This document shows, one piece after another, positions 12,481 through 22,141 of a DNA stretch of 64,000 nucleotides. Each line of letters begins with the position of its first letter. Within the stretch, counting starts at the first letter, position 1. This stretch comes from Humulus lupulus. Lineage: Eukaryota; Streptophyta; Magnoliopsida; Rosales; Cannabaceae. The translations under genes and the position numbers were made by a program. The stretch lies in NCBI RefSeq assembly GCF_963169125.1, contig NC_084796.1:86883888-86947887 (forward strand). Direction: 5' to 3'. The notes below the pieces were generated by a model, which searched no databases, was not told where the DNA came from, and was given only the letters and a program-made list of their open reading frames with translations.

Positions 12481-13110
12481 CCTCTTGTCCTTGAAATTTT
12501 AAAAAAATTTCGGTATGCATAAATTTAATCATTTGACGATTAGAGGGAGTTAAGCCATCATAAAAATATTTTACAAGTCTCCATTTTTCAAAACCATGAT
12601 GAGGACATTTTAATAATAAATATTTATATCTTTCCCAACATTCATAAAACTCTTCATTATCTTTTTGGACAAATTCGAAGATTTCTCTCCTTAGACTATT
12701 AGTTTTAGACATAGGAACAAATTTTAGCAAGAATTTATTATAAAGTTGATCCCATGTGGTTATAGACCCCGTGGAAAGGGAATTTAACCAAGCTTCTAAT
12801 TTGTTTTTTAATGAAAAAGGGAATAATCTTAGTTTGACTGACTCATCAGAAAAATTTTGAAATTTAAATGTTGAGCAAATTTCTAAGAAATCTTTGACAT
12901 GCATGTAAGGATCCTCTCTATATAACCCATAAAAAGATGGCAACAATTGAATGATTGATGGTTTAAGCTCAAAATGGGTAGCATAAGTGGTAGGAAAAAT
13001 AATACATGGAGGAGCATTAGATGAAATAGGTGAAAAATATTCAAGCAAGGTTTTTTAGACACAACATTTTCATCAACATGATTTCTAGTAATATTAGAAA
13101 TTGGTTCCAT

Positions 13111-13843
13111 GATGCTCAAATTTTTACCAACACTTTCAATTTCAAACAAAGATAAATGTATTTTTACTAATCGATTTTTAGAGTTACGTTCCCAATGATG
13201 CAAACAATTTTCACAAACAAGGCAACAAAGATAATCTCAAACAAACAATTTTGTGATGTGGAAGATCAGTTAAAACCGCAACCACAGAACATACTTAGAA
13301 TTTTTAGAGATTTCACAACAATATAATTTTTATGGTTTACTTGTCCTCAGACCTATTTGATTCCACTTACTTTGCACACTACTAACAACTCCCTGAGGCT
13401 AATTAGTAGAGGCGGAATAGGAATTTTATTCAAATTTCCTTTAAGCAAAGATTGCTTATGGTGAAATAACAAGATTTAGGTTTTTTTTTTTCTTTTCAAG
13501 TATTTTTTTCACAATTACACAATAATATGATAAGAGCCAAAAAAAAATAAAGTAAAATTAAATAATACTATCAAAAATTATGCAAGAGCATGGAGGCATA
13601 GCATGCCATCAACCATAACAAAAATAAGGTAAAAATTAGGAGGGACAAGTGTCATCAACTAAAATAAAAGATAAAAGACTAGGAGGCAAAATTTCCATCA
13701 ACTAGTAAATTGCAAAATATATATAGATATATATATATGGGTAGTAACCATTGAAAAGTATTCAATATATATATATAACATATAACATCTAACATCTTTT
13801 TAAAATGGGTATAGGTCTCTTTAGTAAAACTTAAAGAAGTTCT
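13111..13843 (-). other. Athila-type untranslated leader upstream of gag
   Basis: AT-rich and non-coding. On the minus strand three spaced copies of a TTGATGnnAnnnnTnnCnTCC motif occur at about 13700, 13655 and 13610, each able to form a short hairpin (best: GGCAT-GCT-ATGCC). The same motif series occurs on the plus strand at 17478-17600 after a primer site, which identifies both places as leader sequence. The TTACTACCCAT tract near 13735 is also shared with 17673. Confidence 0.5.
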
Positions 13844-14357
13844 ATGGTAGGGGTGCCACTTTAGCTTTTATTGGTAGGGGTGTTTCTATTTTCGGCATGT
13901 AGATAAAATTTGTTTCTATTTTGAAACTTTGTTTTATTATATACATAAAAGATGTAGCATATATAACTTTTTTGGGGAATTCTCTTATAGGGGCTTCACT
14001 TTAAGCCCTATCAGTGGGGCTCTCAGTGTTCTCAACCCATGAATAGTTTTCGGTGCACTGAGGAGGGGATCCGAGATTTTGATTGTAAGCAGTTACTCTG
14101 CTCAAACTTGTAGAAAAACTCCATTGTCAAAGGTTCCCTAAACTCTAATACAACTGTCTCGTGGACTAAGGCTGATTAACGCCCCAACCACGTAAAAACC
14201 TTGTCTTTACTCCTCAAATTTTCGACATGTAGATAAAATTTGTTTCTATTTTGAAACTTTGTTTTATTATATACATAAAAGATGTAGCATATATACTATG
14301 TTAGGGGTACCACTTTAGCTTTTATTGGTAGGGGTGTTTCTATTTTCGGCATGTAGA
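13844..14357. repeat. Tandem array of P and Q units with a foreign insert
   Basis: Unit P (TAGGGGTGCCACTTTAGC... to TTTTCGGCATGTAG) and unit Q (ATAAAATTTGTTTCTATTTT... to GATGTAGCATATATA) occur as P-Q (13844-13962), a diverged P (about 13980-14030), then part of P with Q (14214-14297), then P again (14303-14357). The series is broken at about 14050-14213 by sequence matching the inverted 15720-15885 segment. Such arrays are common in LTR/leader regions of large plant retroelements. Confidence 0.7.
14050..14213 (+). repeat. Fragment of the 15720-16642 repeat, opposite orientation
   Basis: About 160 bp match the reverse complement of 15720-15885, including GTGCACTGAGGAGGGGATC, TCTGCTCAAACTTGTAG and the terminal TTTACTCCTCA. 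Homology stops exactly at CTCCTCA/TGAGGAG, the presumed end of the repeat. No matching target duplication is visible. Confidence 0.7.
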
Positions 14358-15719
14358 GAAATTAAAACATAATTTTTTTTATATGACGTTGTACATTGTA
14401 ATTATAACAAGCATCCTACAGTTTTCGGAAAATTTTGAATAATTTACAATGCCCAAAACATAGTTCAAACAGTTAATTGCACGCATGTTTTTTTTATACG
14501 AGCGCAACTAACCATTTTGAACTCTAGTTTTCGCATTGTAAAATATTTTGAAAACTGGCATGCATACTATAACTACAATATACATCATATAAAAAAATTT
14601 TGGTTATGATAACTTTACAAAATAGAGTTATTTTACCACAATTTTTATGCTAATTATTGCTTAGTCTTTGAGTTTTTAAGTAACTTATTAAGTTTTTTAA
14701 GTAATTTTGAATTTATTAGTCTTATTGTAATTTTTTAGATTTTTATCTGTTCTTATAGATATTTTATTATAATATGTTGTAGTTTAATTATTTGAAATTA
14801 ATGTTTTTAGATTAAAAGTTAGAAATATGATTTTATTGAGCTTAAAAATGTCAAAGTAAATTAAGTTTTAATTAGTATTTTCATGAAACTTATGTTGAAT
14901 ATTTTATAATTGGGAATATTTAGTTTTAATTTAAATTGTGTTTATTTTGTAGGAATTATAATGCATTTTTGGGTTCATAATTCAAAAAAAAAAAGTAATT
15001 TGAAAACAAAAAGAAAGAAAGAAAAAAAATTGCATTATTAAAAAGGCTTGGAAAAGCCCCAGCTCCCCCAATCCCGCGCCAGCTGCCTCCAACCACCTTC
15101 CCATTCTCTTGAGCCCAAAAAATTGTCTCTTTGTCCAAAAATGCCACATTTTTACCAAAATCTTCTATTTATTTCACTACAAAATCATCATTACACCCTA
15201 TAACTTACCCTACTTGTCATTTTATTATTAATTTAATTAATCTAATCAATTTAATTAATTTAAATTGATTATTTTAATAATATCATTTTGGCTATAGATA
15301 TGTAATTTCAAGGCCATTTTAGGGGGCTTAATTTTTTGTTACCATCATCTTTTCTACCATTTCTCTCTACCATTCTCTCTTCCATTTTAGTGTTTTTCAA
15401 GAGCATTTTTCAAGTATGTCTTCTTTTTATTTTGTAATTTCTATTCTAGTTATGTGCTTCTAATCTTTTTCAAAAGATTATTAAGATCATGATGAAGCAA
15501 CTTGTAACTAGATAGTATTTATGTTGTATGTTGATTTCCCTTGTAATGCAACAAAGTTTATGGATTTTTCTTCTTCATATATGTCTTTCATCTTTAATAT
15601 CTTATATTTTTTATTGTTAGATAATATTGTTTTGTTCTTCATTTTGCAAATCATAATTGTTTACCGAGTTTTTTGAAAACTTTAATAATAGAAGATTAGA
15701 GAGCTTAAAATAAAGGGTT
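14358..15719. other. AT-rich region, probable Athila-type LTR, no gene
   Basis: More than 70 per cent A+T by eye, with no credible coding region. The 15410-15560 stretch (GATGAAGCAACTTGTAACTAG and following) looks like LTR sequence of large plant Ty3/gypsy elements. Together with 16643-17240 it probably forms one long LTR that ends at 17240 just before a primer site, broken by the insertion at 15720-16642. The start of that LTR could not be fixed. Confidence 0.4.
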
Positions 15720-16642
15720 TGAGGAGTAAAGATAAGGTTTTTATGTGGTTGGGGCGTTAATCAGCCTTAGTCCACAAGACAGTTGTATTAGAGTTTAGAG
15801 AACCTTTGACAATGGAGTTTTTCTACAAGTTTGAGCAGAGTAACTGCTTACAATCAAAATCTCAGATCCCCTCCTCAGTGCACCACTATTCGTATTTATA
15901 GGCACAGGAGTGCCCTGGGCTTGGGCCGGGCTGACCCGGGCCCAATAAAGGTGTAAATACCATTAGCTTCTCTGATGGGAACCCAATACAAAAGGTTAAA
16001 ATATGAAACGTCAATAATCAAAGCCCATTGGGCCAAACCAAATAATATCTTATTCTAAGACATGAGACAAACTGGAGTTTCAGTCTGGGTTCTCTGAGCT
16101 ACGAGGAAGATTTGGGGGACAAGATTGGTCAGAGTAGTGGCGGCGCAGGTCTGAACCAACGGCGTACAATCCCGAGGTAGCCTCTTCCGTAGGCTGAGCG
16201 TGGGGACAACCCCCACGCTTCATGGGACGATGTCAGTACCTTGGACACTTTATCTTGCCAAACTCGGACAACCGACCCGGGTTCGTTTACCAATGTCCCC
16301 CTCCGTTCACCCAGGTCCCGGACCATTTACCAGGATCCCGGACCGTTTACCAGGATCCGGGTCTATCCACAGCGATCTTGGTTCCCATCTTGGTTTTGCG
16401 AGCCGCGACCTCATTTGTCGCACCTCGAGACGTTGAGGGGAGTGGTTCCGAGCTCATACCACCTGCCCCGGCGGAGGTCCCGGTCCGCACTCCTGGACGC
16501 CCTTTAGGCCTTGCCCAGACTTGGGCTGTCAACATCTGTTTTCCTCTCGCCAAATGGGCCCGATCTGGGCCTTAACTCCAGATCGGGCGGCCCACGGGCT
16601 TAGAGTGTGGATCGGGACATCTGGAAAGAAACGGGGATAACA
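15720..16642 (-). mobile_element. Probable LTR (about 920 bp) of an unassigned element
   Basis: On the minus strand it reads TGTTATCCCC at 16642 and ends ...TTACTCCTCA at 15720 (TG...CA). A TATA box (CCTATAAATACG, minus, about 15892-15903) lies upstream of the putative transcript start, and the half upstream of it is GC-rich. Its terminal 165 bp recur inverted at 14050-14213, stopping at the same end. Flanking pentamers (GGGTT and ATAAT) do not match, so either one boundary is off or the ends were rearranged. ORFs in 16129-16575 are in several frames and look spurious. Confidence 0.5.
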
Positions 16643-17240
16643 ATAATATTCTTTGTGTAAAATGTGTCATTAAATTGTACACATCCAATGCTTAGAACAA
16701 AAATATTATGTTTTGCCTTATAAATAATGTTATTTGATTTTTTGTTGTTTCATTAGGTTGATTCACATTAAATACTTTGAAATTATATTTTTTTGCAAAG
16801 TGAAGAAAAATCCTATCTTTTTATAAATAATTTGTGCTTAAAATTATAAATCTATTTGGAAAATGATAGTTTAACTTATTTTAACTATCACTAAAACTTG
16901 GGAATCAATATACTCATAAATATTATTAAACTTACATTTTGTGGATTCTAGTATTTTAATAATATTTGTTTTACAACTTATTTTCAAATCATAATTGGTT
17001 TATTTTTATTCTCTTAAATAGTTTTATTTTAAATCTTTTATTTTATGTTCACGACATTAAATCTCATCAATCTTTGGAGATAGGTTAGAATTTATTAATT
17101 TTGGTTTAAAATAATTTTCTTTTTTATTTTAGACAACTCATTTGGATTCGACATCCTTGCTTACACAATCACTATTCTATATGAACGATTCGTGCGCTTG
17201 CGATATAAATATTTAAAACATACCCATTTTGGGTCCATCA
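16643..17240 (+). other. 3' part of an Athila-type LTR, plus orientation
   Basis: An AT-rich non-coding stretch ending GGGTCCATCA at 17240, immediately followed by an Asp-type primer site. This sets the LTR end and its plus orientation, opposite to the Athila gag at 9241-13110. The two therefore cannot be one intact element. Confidence 0.5.
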
Positions 17241-17263
17241 AGTTTTTGCCGTCGTTGCCGGGG
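17241..17263 (+). promoter_or_regulatory. Asp-type primer binding site
   Basis: TTTTTGCCGTCGTTGCCGGGG resembles the common plant Ty3/gypsy site TTTTTGGCGCCGTTGCCGGGG with a few changes. It directly follows the CA end of the LTR at 17240. Confidence 0.65.
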
Positions 17264-17700
17264 AGTTGCAAGAAAAGAATCGAACTTTTTCTCAAGGTTA
17301 TTGAATTCTTCTACTAGTTATTTTAATTTTTGCACTTAAATATATATATATACAAAAAATATAAAAAAAAAATTATATATTTAAAGCTAAACAAAAAGAT
17401 AAAAAGAAAATTTGGGACAGTTCTACCATCCATAAGAAAAAACTTATTTATATTTATATTTATTGTTTTTTTTTTTAGTTGACGGCACTTGTGCCTCCTT
17501 TCTATCTTTTCAATTTTTATAGTTGATGGCACTTGTGTCTCCTAATTTTGTTGTAGTTTTATTCCTTATATATCTTTGTTAGTTGACCCCATTTGTGCCT
17601 CCTAATATTTGTTGTAATTTTCTTTATTCATCTTGTTGTTATATATATATATATATGGAAGACTTCACAATGGTTACTACCCATAGATGAGTACTAACAA
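17264..17700 (+). other. Athila-type leader remnant with repeated hairpin motif
   Basis: No gene. Three copies of a TTGAnGGCACTTGTGCCTCC-like motif occur at about 17478, 17524 and 17582. The first folds as GGCAC-TT-GTGCC, the second keeps the stem with a G-T pair, and the third has lost it. Microsatellite AT runs are at 17340-17352 and 17641-17656. No gag follows, so this element is a truncated relic. Confidence 0.5.
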
Positions 17701-18139
17701 TTATGATGATGTGGCAACATAATGACTTGATATAGGAAGTCAACAACAGGTACATATTTTTTTTCTACATTAATTTCGAATTTAGTTATTATTTTTTTGC
17801 CATAATTAATGTTTTTTCCAACTAATGAGAGATACTAGCTATATTTAGAAATTGACATGCATTTGAAAAATTAAAAGTTTACAATATTATATTTTCATAA
17901 TAAATACATATTTTTTATCAGGTACCCCCTCAAAAAATTTGAAAAAATATTTTTAGAAATATTAATTAACAACTATAAATATGGACCATTAATCTTAATT
18001 CAATAGTTAATAAATATTTTTAGAAATACTAATTAACAACTATAAATATAAACCATTGATCTTGATTTAATCGTTAATATTAAAGAATTATGCTTTTATG
18101 TATATAATAAACAAAGTTTCAAAAGATTAAAAACTTAAA
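17701..18139. other. AT-rich stretch with a 67-bp tandem duplication
   Basis: No coding signal. At 17945-18011 and 18012-18078 a 67-bp unit beginning AAATATTTTTAGAAAT is repeated in tandem with about 10 per cent differences. Otherwise nothing recognised. Confidence 0.6.
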
Positions 18140-18212
18140 TGTCTAAGCCCGGGTTCGAACAGGGACTTCTAGTGTGTGAGACTAGCGTGATAACCGACTA
18201 CACCACCCAGAC
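18140..18212 (-). tRNA. tRNA-Val (anticodon CAC), probably a degenerate copy
   Basis: The minus strand starts GTCTGGGTGGTGTAGTCGG, with an intact D-arm/A box. The anticodon arm is CTAGT-CTCACAC-ACTAG, giving anticodon CAC. The T loop is TTCGAAC with CCGGG as its 3' stem. The acceptor pairs GTCTGGG with CTTAGAC (one extra G-T pair), then discriminator A. Compared with the plant tRNA-Val(CAC) I know, one base is missing around the 5' side of the T stem, which weakens that stem. Length is 73 nt. No T-run terminator is obvious close downstream on the minus strand. It could be a functional variant or a pseudogene. Confidence 0.7.
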
Positions 18213-18965
18213 ATATCTTATTTAGTTGGTTGCTGTCCCAAAATAATTATATCACTAAGAAATTATTAATACATTCTATTATACAATGTATCGATTTCCC
18301 TTTCTAGTTACAAGAAAATTTGAGGGTAGAAATAGAATTTTTGAGGCAACAATTTACAATTTGAGGGATCCTTGATTGGTTGGAAAATTGAGGGTATATG
18401 CTGAGAAAATATGTCTTCAACATTTATTGGAGTGATTTGAGTAGAAATTCTTTCTTTAATTTTAATAGAATGGCTTGGGAAAGTGTTTTCATTTAAATTG
18501 GTTTTTTTTTTTTTTGTGTGTGTGCCTATTTTGGGATTTTATTTTATGAACTCTTATAAATTATGGTGGTACAGTGGCTCAGCTAAAGACAGAGGAATAC
18601 AGAATTGACTCAATGTGTTTATTTCTCGTAATGTTAGTTTATGGAGGTTTTTAAGTGGTGCATCTGATTGTCTCACTCATCCCCTCAAATTTCAGCTCTA
18701 GACAACCGAGGCTGAAAATGACATGCTACAGAAACGTTTGAATTATCTTGTAAAAAAAATTACAAAACAATGGAACCCGTTTTTCGGAAGGATCCATCCG
18801 TCTTCTTTTTGCAACTCATCAATAGAACAAAAGAGATGAAATGTAAAAAAAAAAAAAAGATAGCACAAACTCTTAAATAAACACTTAATATAACTTTGTT
18901 CAGAACTAGACAAATTTGTAAGTAGGTATTTTATTTTATAGATTCCCGGGGAAGTGAGTACTCTA
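18213..18965 (-). other. 3' flank and likely 3' UTR of eIF3g
   Basis: On the minus strand this follows the eIF3g stop codon at 18966-18968. It has A/T-rich tracts, including an AAAAAAAAAAAAAAA run on the plus strand at about 18846-18859, and no coding region. A 3' UTR is expected in its first few hundred bases; I could not fix the poly(A) site. Confidence 0.45.
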
Positions 18966-19024
18966 CTAACTCGTTCTTGGGGTGGCCCATTCCACTCGGA
19001 GAATAAGATTATCATAACCATATC
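18966..19024 (-). pseudogene. TIF3G1: eIF3g last coding segment (C-terminus of the RRM), left in original orientation
   Basis: Reading the minus strand from 19019, the codons give GYDNLILRVEWATPRTS then TAG (18966-18968). This is the conserved end of plant eIF3g, the last strand of its RNA-recognition motif. It is separated from the rest of the coding sequence (now at 20543-22141 on the opposite strand) by a 1.5-kb LTR element. Bases 19020-19024 (ATATC plus, GATAT minus) are the target duplication of that element. The reading phase fits exactly the end of the coding block at 22141. Because the upstream exons are inverted, this piece can no longer be spliced or translated as part of eIF3g at this locus. 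Confidence 0.9.
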
Positions 19025-20542
19025 TATTAGACTATGAAAATACTACAGGGGCTTATTAGTAATTTGTAAGTGGTGTAAAAGCCTATAAATATGTAATTGT
19101 GTAGCTATTATGGGGAGGGAAATGAGATAGTAGAACTTCGGTTCAATTTGGAGTTTGGCACTGACTCGAAGAGTGCATCCCGATACAATTGATGTTGTAT
19201 CAATTGGTGCTTTCATTGAGAGAATTTCATTGAGAGCCCCGCAAAATGACTGACGAAGAGCTTTATGAATTCGCGAGAGCCACACTGAAATCCATAGAAT
19301 TGCGCATGGATCAATTCTTCGATGCTCAACTGAAGGCAATAAAAGTGCATCTCAAAGAGGAATTAGATGCTAGAGTTGAGGGATATTGCTCATCAACAGA
19401 GACATCGATGGCTCCCTCAAGTCCGGCACTGCCTACTTCGCCGAAGGTTGAATCGGTGAGCAACACGAAGCAATTGGAGATGCCTCTTGATCTCGTCTGC
19501 AGCAACATTTCTAATCGATCCGATCCAGGTAGATCGCAATCGATTCCGGTACGATCTACGTTGATGACAGCTTGCAGAGCACTGAAGGCAGAGAAGACGA
19601 TTGTGGCTTCATCGGACATTGTAGATCCTAGATCTGCAGCCATGAATGAAGCTCGAGGAACACCAACACTGAGGAAGATGATCTTAGCTCCAATGATCGA
19701 TGTTAGCTCCGACATTGTCTTCGTTGTTCGTGATTCGAACCAGATTTGGCACGGATCTGGTCGAGTTCATCGTTCGGAGTTTCCAAGCAAAAATGTCGGA
19801 CTCATTCGAAGATTATTAGAGGGAAGGAAAGTGGAGCTTGCCGGGGTAACAGAGTTTGACGGCGATGGACGAAACGGAGTGATTATGGATGGTCGGAGAG
19901 AAGCTTGGTCACGCCGAATAGCGGTAGCAAGTCGGAGGAGCAGCGACGACTCATCTTTGATATGGTATCTCATGAGTTTGTAGTAGAAGAAGAAATATAT
20001 ATATACATATATCTACGTATATGTGTTCATGAGTTTGCTGTAGAAGAAGAAATATATATATATATACATATATCTACGTATATGTGTATATGTTACAGAG
20101 AAATCAAGTAGACAGTCAAGACAACCAATGGAATCTACAAAGGAATTAGCATCATTACTTCAATTTCAATTGTTGAGTTGCTTCATGGTTCCAGCGGCAG
20201 CTAGGCATGTGGAGAAGAAGACCCAAGTGTTACCTAGAAGTCTTATTGAGTTTGGGCTTGGGCTTGCTAAAATGGACCAAAACATAAATAAAAGGGGTGT
20301 TTTTTTAGTTTTATTTTTCAGTTTTACCACCTTGAGGACAAGGTGATTTTGAAGGGTGGGAAAGTGTTAGACTATGAAAATACTATAGGGGCTTATTAGT
20401 AATTTGTAAGTGGTGTAAAAGCCTATAAATATGTAATTGTGTAGCTATTATGGGGAGGGAAATGAGATAGTAGAACTTCGGTTCAATTTGGAGTTTGGCA
20501 CTGATTCGAAGAGTGCATCCCGATACAATTGATGTTGTATCA
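19025..20542 (+). mobile_element. Non-autonomous LTR element (TRIM-like), copy 1, 1518 bp
   Basis: Two 178-bp LTRs (19025-19202 and 20365-20542) begin TGTTAGAC (TATTAGAC in the left one) and end TTGTATCA. A primer site TGGTGCTTTCATTGAGAG is at 19205-19222 and a purine tract TTGAAGGGTGGGAAAG sits just before 20365. Between them is one ORF (19246-19983), and near the 3' end a stretch reading HLEDKVILKGG (about 20329-20358) that resembles the C-terminus of Ty3/gypsy pol, so the element looks like an internal-deletion derivative. Left flank is ATATC and right flank GAAAC: not a matching target duplication, but exactly the reverse complements of the flanks of copy 2. See the inversion finding. Confidence 0.88.
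19246..19983 (+). CDS. Hypothetical 245-residue protein of TRIM-like copy 1
   Basis: Starts MTDEELYEFARATLKSIELR just after the primer site and ends with TAG at 19981-19983. The N-terminal 50 residues are helical and charged, like the start of some retrotransposon gag proteins; no zinc knuckle, protease or polymerase motif is present. The middle is rich in S, T and P (residues about 50-120) and the C-terminus is basic (REAWSRRIAVASRR). The same ORF is open in copy 2 with only a few changes (for example C to F near residue 48 and K to N near residue 67). I do not recognise a family. It may be a gag remnant or a captured host fragment. Confidence 0.5.
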   Translation: MTDEELYEFARATLKSIELRMDQFFDAQLKAIKVHLKEELDARVEGYCSSTETSMAPSSPALPTSPKVESVSNTKQLEMPLDLVCSNISNRSDPGRSQSIPVRSTLMTACRALKAEKTIVASSDIVDPRSAAMNEARGTPTLRKMILAPMIDVSSDIVFVVRDSNQIWHGSGRVHRSEFPSKNVGLIRRLLEGRKVELAGVTEFDGDGRNGVIMDGRREAWSRRIAVASRRSSDDSSLIWYLMSL

Positions 20543-22141
20543 GAAACTAACTTTATTATTTAGGTGAAAATCTATATGTACGCATGCACACGAAGAGCAC
20601 CACACTTCATAACCAGGGCGATGGGGATAACAGACATTGCGCAACCTGCCAAGCTTCGGTGGGGAGAGCTAAATGAAGATGAGGGTGAGGACCTTGACTT
20701 TCTCTTCCTGCCTCGTCAGTTTATTGGACCCAATGAGAATGGAATTAAGAAGGTCATTGAATATAAATTCAACAGTGAGGGTAACAAGGTTAAGATCACC
20801 ACCATCACAAGAACTCGGATGTTAGCCAATGCTCAGCTCAGCAAGCAAGCTATTGAGCGCCGCTCCTGGCCCAAGTTTGGTGATGCAGTGCATGAGAATG
20901 TTGGTAGCAGACTCACCATGGTATCCACTGAGGAGATCATCCTTGAGCGACTTAGGGCTCCTGGTATATCTTTTTCTTGCCTTTTGATTTTGGAAACCAC
21001 CTTTTGTTGTCTAATTGATTAAGGTTTCAGAAATTTGAGATTAGTTTTTTTTGCCGCTGATGAATTTTTGTTCAAGTACTTTTCTTCTGCTGTGAAATTT
21101 AATTCTTTGTGTAGATTTAAGTGGGAGTATATTCAAGGGGGAAATTTGATATTGACTGGTAAATTGAACGTCTGATTGACTTTAATGAAAAGGGTTTGAT
21201 ATTATATGGCATATGGGTTCTCCAGCTGAACTCTTGATCTTTGGATGATATGGAGCTTGAGTATATTTTGAGAATTGAACTTTAGACCATAAATCACAAT
21301 CAAAGTGTCTTGATTGCTGGATCTGTCTCACAGAGGGTTTAGCCCGAATAGCCATTTTTTTTTAACTACTACAATGCTTTACTCATGTAAAGCCTCTGAG
21401 ATTAACCAGAGACTATGAGTCGTGTCATTTATGGTTGAGTGTTTTTCCTTAAATGTTAGAACAAATTACCAATTAATTCAATGATGACATCTTTGTCTGG
21501 CAAATATACTGGATTCTGAAAGTAATGATTTTTGTTAAAATTATTTTACTATGCTAAAATTTGTATTTTGTTTAACTAGTTAAGTGATTGCAATACATGA
21601 AACGAACTATGACTTTGCATATTTAATCTTTCTGTTTTTTAACATTGGAACTATAGGTAGCAAAGCGGAAGAATCAAAGGGTTCAGATCCCCTGAGTGCA
21701 AAAGGTGGTGCTGTTCTCATGGTTTGTAGAACATGTGGTAAGAAAGGTGACCATTGGACATCAAGATGCCCTTACAAGGATCTAGCAGAACCTTCTGAAC
21801 TCTTTGTTGATAAGGGTGGTGCGTCCAAAGCTGCAGCCCCTGGTGGTGCCCCTAGTACAGGAAAGGGAGCATATGTTCCTCCTGGTATGAGAGGGGCGGC
21901 AGCAGCAGAGAGAGGCGGTACTGACATGAGACGAAGGAATGATGAGAACTCTGTTCGGGTCACAAACCTTTCAGAGGATACTCGGGAGCCTGACTTGTTT
22001 GAGCTCTTCCGGCCTTTTGGTGTGGTAAGCCGGGTTTCTGTTGCTGTGGATCAAAAGACTGGAATGAGCAGAGGATTTAGGTTTGTTAACTTTGTTAATC
22101 GGGAGGAAGCTCAGAGAGCCATTAATAAACTTAATGGATAT
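20543..22141 (+). pseudogene. TIF3G1: eIF3g exons 2 and 3, inverted block
   Basis: Encodes most of eukaryotic translation initiation factor 3 subunit G, which helps 40S scanning and reinitiation in the cytoplasm. A likely 3' splice site at 20563 (TTATTTAG) precedes the start ATG at 20621 (MGITDIAQPAKLRWGELNED). Exon 2 runs to 20963, a GT..AG intron is at 20964-21656, and exon 3 is 21657-22141; the phase joins P-G-S-K-A-E-E. Visible parts are the eIF3g N-terminal domain (GPNENGIKKVIEYKFN, SWPKFGDA), a zinc knuckle CRTCGKKGDHWTSRC (CX2CX5HX4C), and the RRM (SVRVTNLSEDTREPDL, RGFRFVNF) up to LNGY at 22141. The remaining 17 residues and stop lie on the opposite strand at 19019-18966. Total 343+485+54 nt gives 293 residues, the normal plant length, with no internal stop, so the break is recent. 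Confidence 0.92.

Larger units (their letters stand above)
8573..13110 (-). mobile_element. Athila-like Ty3/gypsy element: gag and protease, interrupted
   Basis: A minus-strand coding block runs from about 13110 to 8573. It is cut by a solo LTR at 10173-12480 and truncated on the protease side by insertion of element A at 8572. The lineage call rests on the long gag with a retrotransposon-gag core, a CCHC knuckle, and a DLGASVNLL protease, typical of Athila-type plant elements. Reverse transcriptase and later domains would lie left of element A, outside the window. Confidence 0.75.
9241..13110 (-). pseudogene. Athila-type gag, split by a solo LTR
   Basis: Start ATG at 13108-13110 (MEPISNITRNHVDENVVSKK). 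After a frameshift near 13040 the gag core follows (13048-12476: FELKPSIIQLLPSFYGL, then the ITTWDQLYNKFLLKFVP, LRREIFEFVQ, ECWERYKYLL blocks). The frame resumes after the solo LTR at 10172 with AWDALEDLSVNSQQ and a stop. A perfect CX2CX4HX4C knuckle (CSICSSPCHNAQSC) lies at about 9930-9970 and a low-complexity Q/N-rich tail at 9815-9269. Rejoining across the solo LTR uses the 5-bp duplication, so insertion caused no loss. The original role is the capsid of retrotransposon particles. Confidence 0.75.

Noticed and set aside
16129..16575. Several overlapping frames within the 15720-16642 repeat
   Set aside because: Four frames in both directions with no motif, in the GC-rich half of a probable LTR.
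18743..19021. 92-residue minus-strand frame (MVMIILFSEWNGPP...)
   Set aside because: It is the wrong frame over the eIF3g terminal exon. The correct frame gives GYDNLILRVEWATPRTS and a stop.
20128..20346. 72-residue frame (MESTKELASLLQFQ...) in the TRIM copies
   Set aside because: Short, although open in both copies. The DNA-level signal in this region (LEDKV-type pol end, purine tract) is better explained in another frame.
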